A stretch of 25,793 bases of DNA from Daldinia sp. FL1419. Lineage: Eukaryota > Ascomycota > Sordariomycetes > Xylariales > Hypoxylaceae. Under the pieces are notes generated by a model, which was given only the letters and a program-made list of their open reading frames with translations, was not told where the DNA came from and did not search any database. The stretch is taken from contig MU623622.1 of NCBI GenBank assembly GCA_025201765.1, positions 1 to 25,793 of the forward strand, given 5' to 3'. A program made the translations under genes and the position numbers. The first letter of the stretch is position 1; each line of letters opens with the position of its first letter. This document shows, in pieces, positions 21,661 to 25,793 of the stretch.

Positions 21661-22625
21661 TTATAAAAATATAATTTTATAATTGTAATTTTAAAATTAA
21701 TTGATTTTCCATTTATTTTAATAATATAAATCTTACTATTTTAAATAATATAAATCTTACTATTTTAAATAATTAATTTATAAAAACCAATCCAATCATT
21801 ATTCTCATAATAAACACATATTTTAAATTAAAAAGGTAGGTTTAATGTATCAAATATATTTAATCTATTTCTTATACCTAGAATATTATTGATTTATTGT
21901 TTAGCTTTAAATTTGTAAACTTTATTTATTACCTTCTTAATAATTATAATTTAAGTAACAATAAAAGAAAAAGGTAATAAACTATTTATTAATTTCAGAT
22001 ATATTTCAAATATAAGTAACATTAATACCAAACCATTTGATCCTATTATATCATTAATAATTTTCATAATTATTTATAAAATGTAATAAATATTGGTTTA
22101 AGTACCTTAAAGATCTTTTAATATTATTTTATATATTTATTATAATAGGCTATAATATTATTTAACCTTTTCAATTAAATTATATATTTTAATAAATATT
22201 TTTTAATAGATATTAATAATGTTTTTATATTTGAAATAAATTTATTAATTATAAAATTAATATTAATATTAAATATTAAATTATTGGGTAGTTTAAGATA
22301 ATTATTAATTTATATTATTTTTAATATATTTTATATGTATTTTATTATTATATTTTTAAAGAACTTTATTATTTAGAATAATATAATTTTATTAATGATA
22401 TAAAAAATTAATTTGCCTTTAATATATATTATATTAATATAGATATTATAATTGAAATTAATATTATTTTTTATAATAAATTTAAATTATCTTAATATAT
22501 TACTATATATCTAACATTAATAATAATATTTATTAATTTTTTTAATAATTATTCAATTTAATTTATTATATTTAATCTTTGCAAAAATGCAATATAATTA
22601 ATTTATAATTAAATAATTAAAACAT
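21661..22625 (-). pseudogene. Copia integrase relic
   Basis: Landmarks on the minus strand from upstream down: the zinc-binding remnant YYY(stop)C near 22515 (family HHCQ), FKFIIKNNINFNY (about 22450-22490), a GKLIFYIINKI stretch at 22417 (family GKPVLHVVDEA, catalytic Asp now Asn), NINF near 22250 (family AGTNF), IEKVK near 22170 (family IGKVER), INDIIGSNGLVLM near 22045 (family INDTAGPDGLVPT), LNLPF and WIGFYKL (about 21780-21865), and NGKSINF near 21700 (family NGPTNF). Stops replace the Trp of the CWID motif and the Gln of FQAA. A one-base loss in an A run near 22200 shifts the frame. A 24-bp direct duplication (21721-21768) adds eight codons. Confidence 0.8.
21721..21768. repeat. Perfect 24-bp tandem duplication inside the copia relic
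   Basis: Positions 21721-21744 and 21745-21768 are identical in all 24 bases. On the minus strand each copy carries the same in-frame stop. The family alignment fits if one copy is removed. Therefore the duplication probably arose after the mutations that made the stop. Confidence 0.8.
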
Positions 22626-23329
22626 TTATATATTTATTATAACTCTTCTTTAATTAAATAATAATATATAATCATTTATTTTTTATTATTAAATAGAAAC
22701 CATAAATATCCCCATTTTTAAATAATAGGGTAATATTTATTCTTATAAATAAGTATGTTTTTAACATTATTTAAAAAGATTTTTAAATAATTTATATCAT
22801 AAAGATATAATAAAAATAATATATTATAGGATATAATATAAAATTAAATAATTCTAAATGGGGTAGGTACATCAATAGTACCAAAATTCTTTTATTCTAA
22901 ATAATCACCAAATCATATAATATATACTCTTGTTATAAATATATCCATTTTAATATTAAAATATGTATATTATAATGTTTTTATTTATATTTTGTTTTTT
23001 GATGATATTTCAACTGCTCTAATATCAAATAAAATGCTTTAAAATATATAAGAATATCAGTTTTTAAAATAAAACGTGGAAGAGGGATTTGGGGTTGTAT
23101 CCAAAAAATGCTTATAATTATTACCAAAAATATCTATTATAATAAATGTATGGAAAGTTATTTAATTTGCAAAAATATTAATAACTTGGGAACTATCAAC
23201 TTCACTATAACCTATAAGATATTATATAATTAATAATTAAACCTAATTATTATTATTATATTTATTATTAATATATTATATATGTTATATATTAAAATTA
23301 TTATTATTACTATTATTATTATTGTTATT

Positions 23330-23530
23330 ATAATTAACATTAATTTTTTTATAATTAATAAAGAAGGTTACAAAATTTTTTTTAATGTTTTTTATTTTTT
23401 ATTTCTATATATATTAATATTATTTATTATATTTATTATATTGTTTATGTATAAGATATTTAATAAACCAATAATTTGGTTTGTTACAAATGAAATATTT
23501 CTTTTTTTTATTCCCATTATTAAAACATTT
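23330..23530 (-). pseudogene. Copia gag zinc-knuckle relic
   Basis: On the minus strand 23502-23440 reads KKYFICNKPNYWFIKYLIH, matching the fungal copia gag pattern KCFVC.KE.CWS..H with the first and third cysteines changed to Tyr. It is followed by an Asn/Lys/Gln-rich tail and FINYK near 23350 (family IADYE). The strand is A-rich, so the opposite strand is T-rich and largely free of stops, which explains the antisense ORF at 23282-23728. Confidence 0.65.
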
Positions 23531-24432
23531 TTAATTATTAAAACATTTATTTCTATTTTAATTTATTTAATAAGATTTTTAATTGTTCCAATAAATTTAA
23601 TTAGTATAATAATGATTGTTTTTTATTTTATATTTATTAAAAAAGTTTTAATATATATTATTTATTATTATTTAAAGATTGGTACAAATATTTTCAAATA
23701 TATTGGATTATTAAAGAAAAATAGGTAGGAATGTTGGATATCTTTATATAATATAATATAAACCTTTTTTAAAATGGATTTTTTTAATATAATTAATTAA
23801 TAAACCTTTATAAATATATTATATTTAAATAATTAATATTTTAAAATACTTAAATAAAATCTTTCCAAAATTATTCTATATAATATTTTTAATTATTATA
23901 TTCTTCCATTTAAATATATATATTTAAAAATTCTTATTAATATAAAAAAGATTATATATTTTATTAATCATTATATTAAAATTAAAACTTTATTATATAA
24001 AATATTTATGGAAAAATTCCAAAACTATTTTTTTAATATAATATTATAGGTATTAATATATAAATTAAATCTAATTTTAAATTTATAATAATAAAATAAG
24101 AAAATTTAAATTTGTTTATTTAATATTTTATATTTTTTGTTTCCAAATTTAAAATTATTGTTGGAATATGATTTAACTAATAAATTAAGAAATTAAAATC
24201 TTTATATTACCAATTGTTCTTCTTATTTATAAATAGGTAATTTTATAATAAATTGTTATATTATCCATATATTAACTTTATTATATAAGATTATTTATTA
24301 AAAATATTTAGGTTAATTAATATTAAGAAATTGCTTAAATTTATTAAAATACTTAAAGTACTTGAAAAATTACTTATTATTATTATAAAGGGATTAATTA
24401 TTATGATATTTAAAAAACTTATAAAGCCTATT

Positions 24433-24522
24433 AAAATACTAGAACTGGTTAAGGTATTAAAATTGGTTAAAGTGCTAAAATCAGTTGAGGTGCTAGAATT
24501 AACTAAGGCATTTAAAGGATTA
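24433..24522 (+). repeat. 18-bp minisatellite, five units
   Basis: Five consecutive 18-bp units of the type AA(A/G)GT(A/G)(T/C)TAAAA(T/C)TGGTT, variable between units. In the plus frame each unit gives six residues of the type K-V-L-K-L-V; in the minus frame the product is Thr/Ser/Asn-rich. The enclosing plus-strand frame (24331-24537, 68 codons) has nothing else to support it. If this is the 5' part of the copia element, the minus strand would be the coding one. Confidence 0.6.
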
Positions 24523-25159
24523 ATTAAAAATTCATAAACTACGTCAGATAAGGTTGTATAATTACAGTTAAAAATTGTAATACTGGTGTTATTGTTACTA
24601 ATTTTATTTTAATTGTAATAACCTTTACTATAACTTCTAATAAATATAAATATATTAGATTAATTAAAAACTTAAATTTAAGAAAGTAAATTCTTAACAA
24701 ATCATTTACTTTATCTTAAAAAAAATTAAATGATAAATCTATATTAATAATAATTATAAATATATATAAATTATTTTATACTATTCCAATAAAAACATCA
24801 TAAAATTTAAAATATTCCTTAATTTTAATATATAATGGATATTAAATTTTAATAAAATAAATTAAAATCCAACCATAAAAATTATTTTTAAAAATATACC
24901 ACAAATTTTTGTTAATTATATCTTTATTATAACTTATTATACTTTTGGTTATATATATATCAATTTAGACTACTAAAACAACTATTATATTGTTTATATT
25001 AAAATCAATATCTAACTATTTATTATTAATATATTTTAATTAGAATTCCTTTATTAATTTAATTATATTAAATATTAATCAAAATAAATCTAAAAAAAAT
25101 AAATAAAATATAATACTATAATTAAAGTAATAAAAATATTAATTATTATAATAAAAACA

Positions 25160-25255
25160 TTTAAGGAGGGTCAGTAACGGGATGAAACCGGAGAGATATT
25201 GGAACACCTACGGACACGCAAGCTTTCTGTCACACAATACACAGGGAAAAATTAT
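25160..25255. other. Island of ordinary base composition in the A+T block
   Basis: About 95 bp that keep many CpA, TpG and CpG sites (for example CGGACACGCAAGC and GTCACACAATACAC), which RIP would have removed. Flanked on both sides by eroded DNA. It may be a unique fragment, or leader sequence next to the LTR-like element at 25285. No ORF. Confidence 0.5.
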
Positions 25256-25284
25256 GATTGTAAAATTTAAGTTATTATTTTTGT

Positions 25285-25379
25285 TGTTAGAATTCTAGAA
25301 TAGAGCAGTGAGGCTTTTTATGGAATTGTTGCAAGGAAAAGAATTTTTTTATGTTATTTTTAGGCTTATTAATCTAACA
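25285..25379 (-). mobile_element. Short LTR-like sequence with TGTTAGA/TCTAACA ends
   Basis: The 95-bp stretch starts and ends with 7-bp inverted repeats (TGTTAGA at 25285, TCTAACA at 25379). On the minus strand it is preceded by a purine run TTAAGGGGATA (25390-25380), like the polypurine tract before a 3' LTR. The similar AAGGGGA-TGTT arrangement occurs at 9134 and 9715. It could be the 5' LTR of the copia relic to its left or the 3' LTR of another element beyond the window's right part. The length is short for an LTR. Confidence 0.35.
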
Positions 25380-25793
25380 TATCCCCTTAAATGAAGTTAA
25401 TAGGCGAATCTGGAATATATAACATTAAAATACAATTTTTTTACATTTTCTAAATTGAGGTATTCCTTTAATTATGTTTTTTTAATAGTTTTTTTATTTA
25501 TTTTTTACTTCTGCTATATTATTTTATCCATATTCCTGAATGCCTTGATTTTTAAATGATCTAAAATATCCATTAAATTTATTTATTTTTTAAAGTGGAT
25601 ATATTTCTTTTTTAATAATACTTTTATAAATTTATTTATATTTATATTTTTTAAATTAATATAATTAATTTTAATATGGTTTTTTTAAATTTTTTATTTA
25701 AATTAATAATTATATATATTTATATATTTTAATTTTATTTTAAATTTTTTAATATTTTTAATAATTAATTTAATTATTTATTTATTATTATAT

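Larger units (their letters stand above)
20612..23530 (-). mobile_element. Ty1/copia-type retrotransposon, heavily mutated
   Basis: The minus strand retains the order gag zinc knuckle, integrase, reverse transcriptase, which is the copia order. It follows the fungal copia polyprotein residue by residue over long stretches despite dozens of stops and at least one frameshift. Stops fall where Gln, Trp or Arg is expected. The 3' end is cut off by the LTR array at about 20612. The 5' part may reach the LTR-like sequence at 25285-25379, but I can align it only to about 23530. Confidence 0.8.
9180..25793. repeat. Right A+T-rich retroelement block
   Basis: More than 16 kb of extremely A+T-rich DNA made of decayed retroelements and their fragments, with no intact gene. 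The identified parts are listed separately. The stretches 9720-9940, 15400-15620, 16620-17230, 17460-18180 and 23530-25160 hold no feature I can name beyond the items listed within them. Short patches that keep C and G (about 9690-9780 and 25160-25255) stand out. Confidence 0.85.

Noticed and set aside
23282..23728. 148-codon plus-strand frame, extremely Ile/Phe/Leu-rich, resembling a membrane protein
   Set aside because: It lies antisense to the copia gag zinc-knuckle relic on the minus strand. The coding strand is A-rich, so its complement is T-rich and poor in stops. No independent sign of coding.
24331..24537. 68-codon plus-strand frame as a gene
   Set aside because: Mostly a minisatellite translation; the strand is uncertain and nothing supports expression. 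Listed only as a repeat.
9180..25793. Mitochondrial origin of the A+T-rich DNA
   Set aside because: No mitochondrial genes, rRNA or tRNA are seen. The content is LTR fragments and a copia relic with transition-type decay.
9180..25793. Centromere
   Set aside because: Eroded retroelement blocks and a satellite-like array fit pericentromeric DNA, but equally fit ordinary dispersed A+T-rich isochores. Sequence alone cannot decide.

Overview
The window looks like nuclear DNA of a filamentous ascomycete (Pezizomycotina) with a two-compartment genome. A gene island of about 6 kb and ordinary base composition (about 3.16-9.18 kb) lies between extremely A+T-rich blocks (1-3.16 kb and 9.18-25.8 kb). 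The main evidence is a pyruvate kinase gene with five introns of 49-86 bp, with fungal splice and branch sites, whose protein closely follows filamentous-fungal pyruvate kinases. The A+T-rich blocks contain retroelement remains whose copies differ almost only by C/T and G/A changes, often at CpA/TpG. That is the signature of repeat-induced point mutation (RIP). The class of fungus cannot be fixed by eye.

The gene island holds two intact genes, both on the minus strand: pyruvate kinase (six exons, 3242-5146, 529 aa) and an intronless zinc-free medium-chain oxidoreductase of the quinone-reductase/RTN4IP1 type (7727-8719, 330 aa). Between and around them are about 2.6 kb of non-coding DNA with a tandem decamer array, small foldback sequences and palindromes just upstream of the pyruvate kinase start. 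I see no third convincing gene.

The left A+T-rich block (1-3160) holds an LTR-like repeat (284-763) split by a small element with terminal inverted repeats, a pair of 70-bp direct repeats that differ only by transitions, and a tandem pair of another repeat (2643-3072). The LTR-like and tandem repeats recur inverted near 16.4-17.5 kb.

The right block (9180-25793) is a graveyard of retroelements. (i) A 5.3-kb LTR-type element (10090-15390) has 408-bp terminal repeats ending TGAA...TTCA and a long, stop-riddled plus-strand reading frame that I do not recognise. (ii) A 406-bp solo LTR of the same family lies inverted at 15835-16240. (iii) At 18.18-20.61 kb there is a head-to-tail array of 3'-truncated copies of that LTR, which looks like an LTR turned satellite. 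(iv) A heavily mutated Ty1/copia polyprotein lies on the minus strand (20612 to at least 23530). It can be followed through zinc knuckle, integrase and reverse transcriptase despite dozens of stops. The long ORF on the opposite strand at 23.3-23.7 kb is its antisense shadow.

No rRNA, tRNA, CRISPR or bacterial-type element is seen. Base-composition statements are by-eye estimates.
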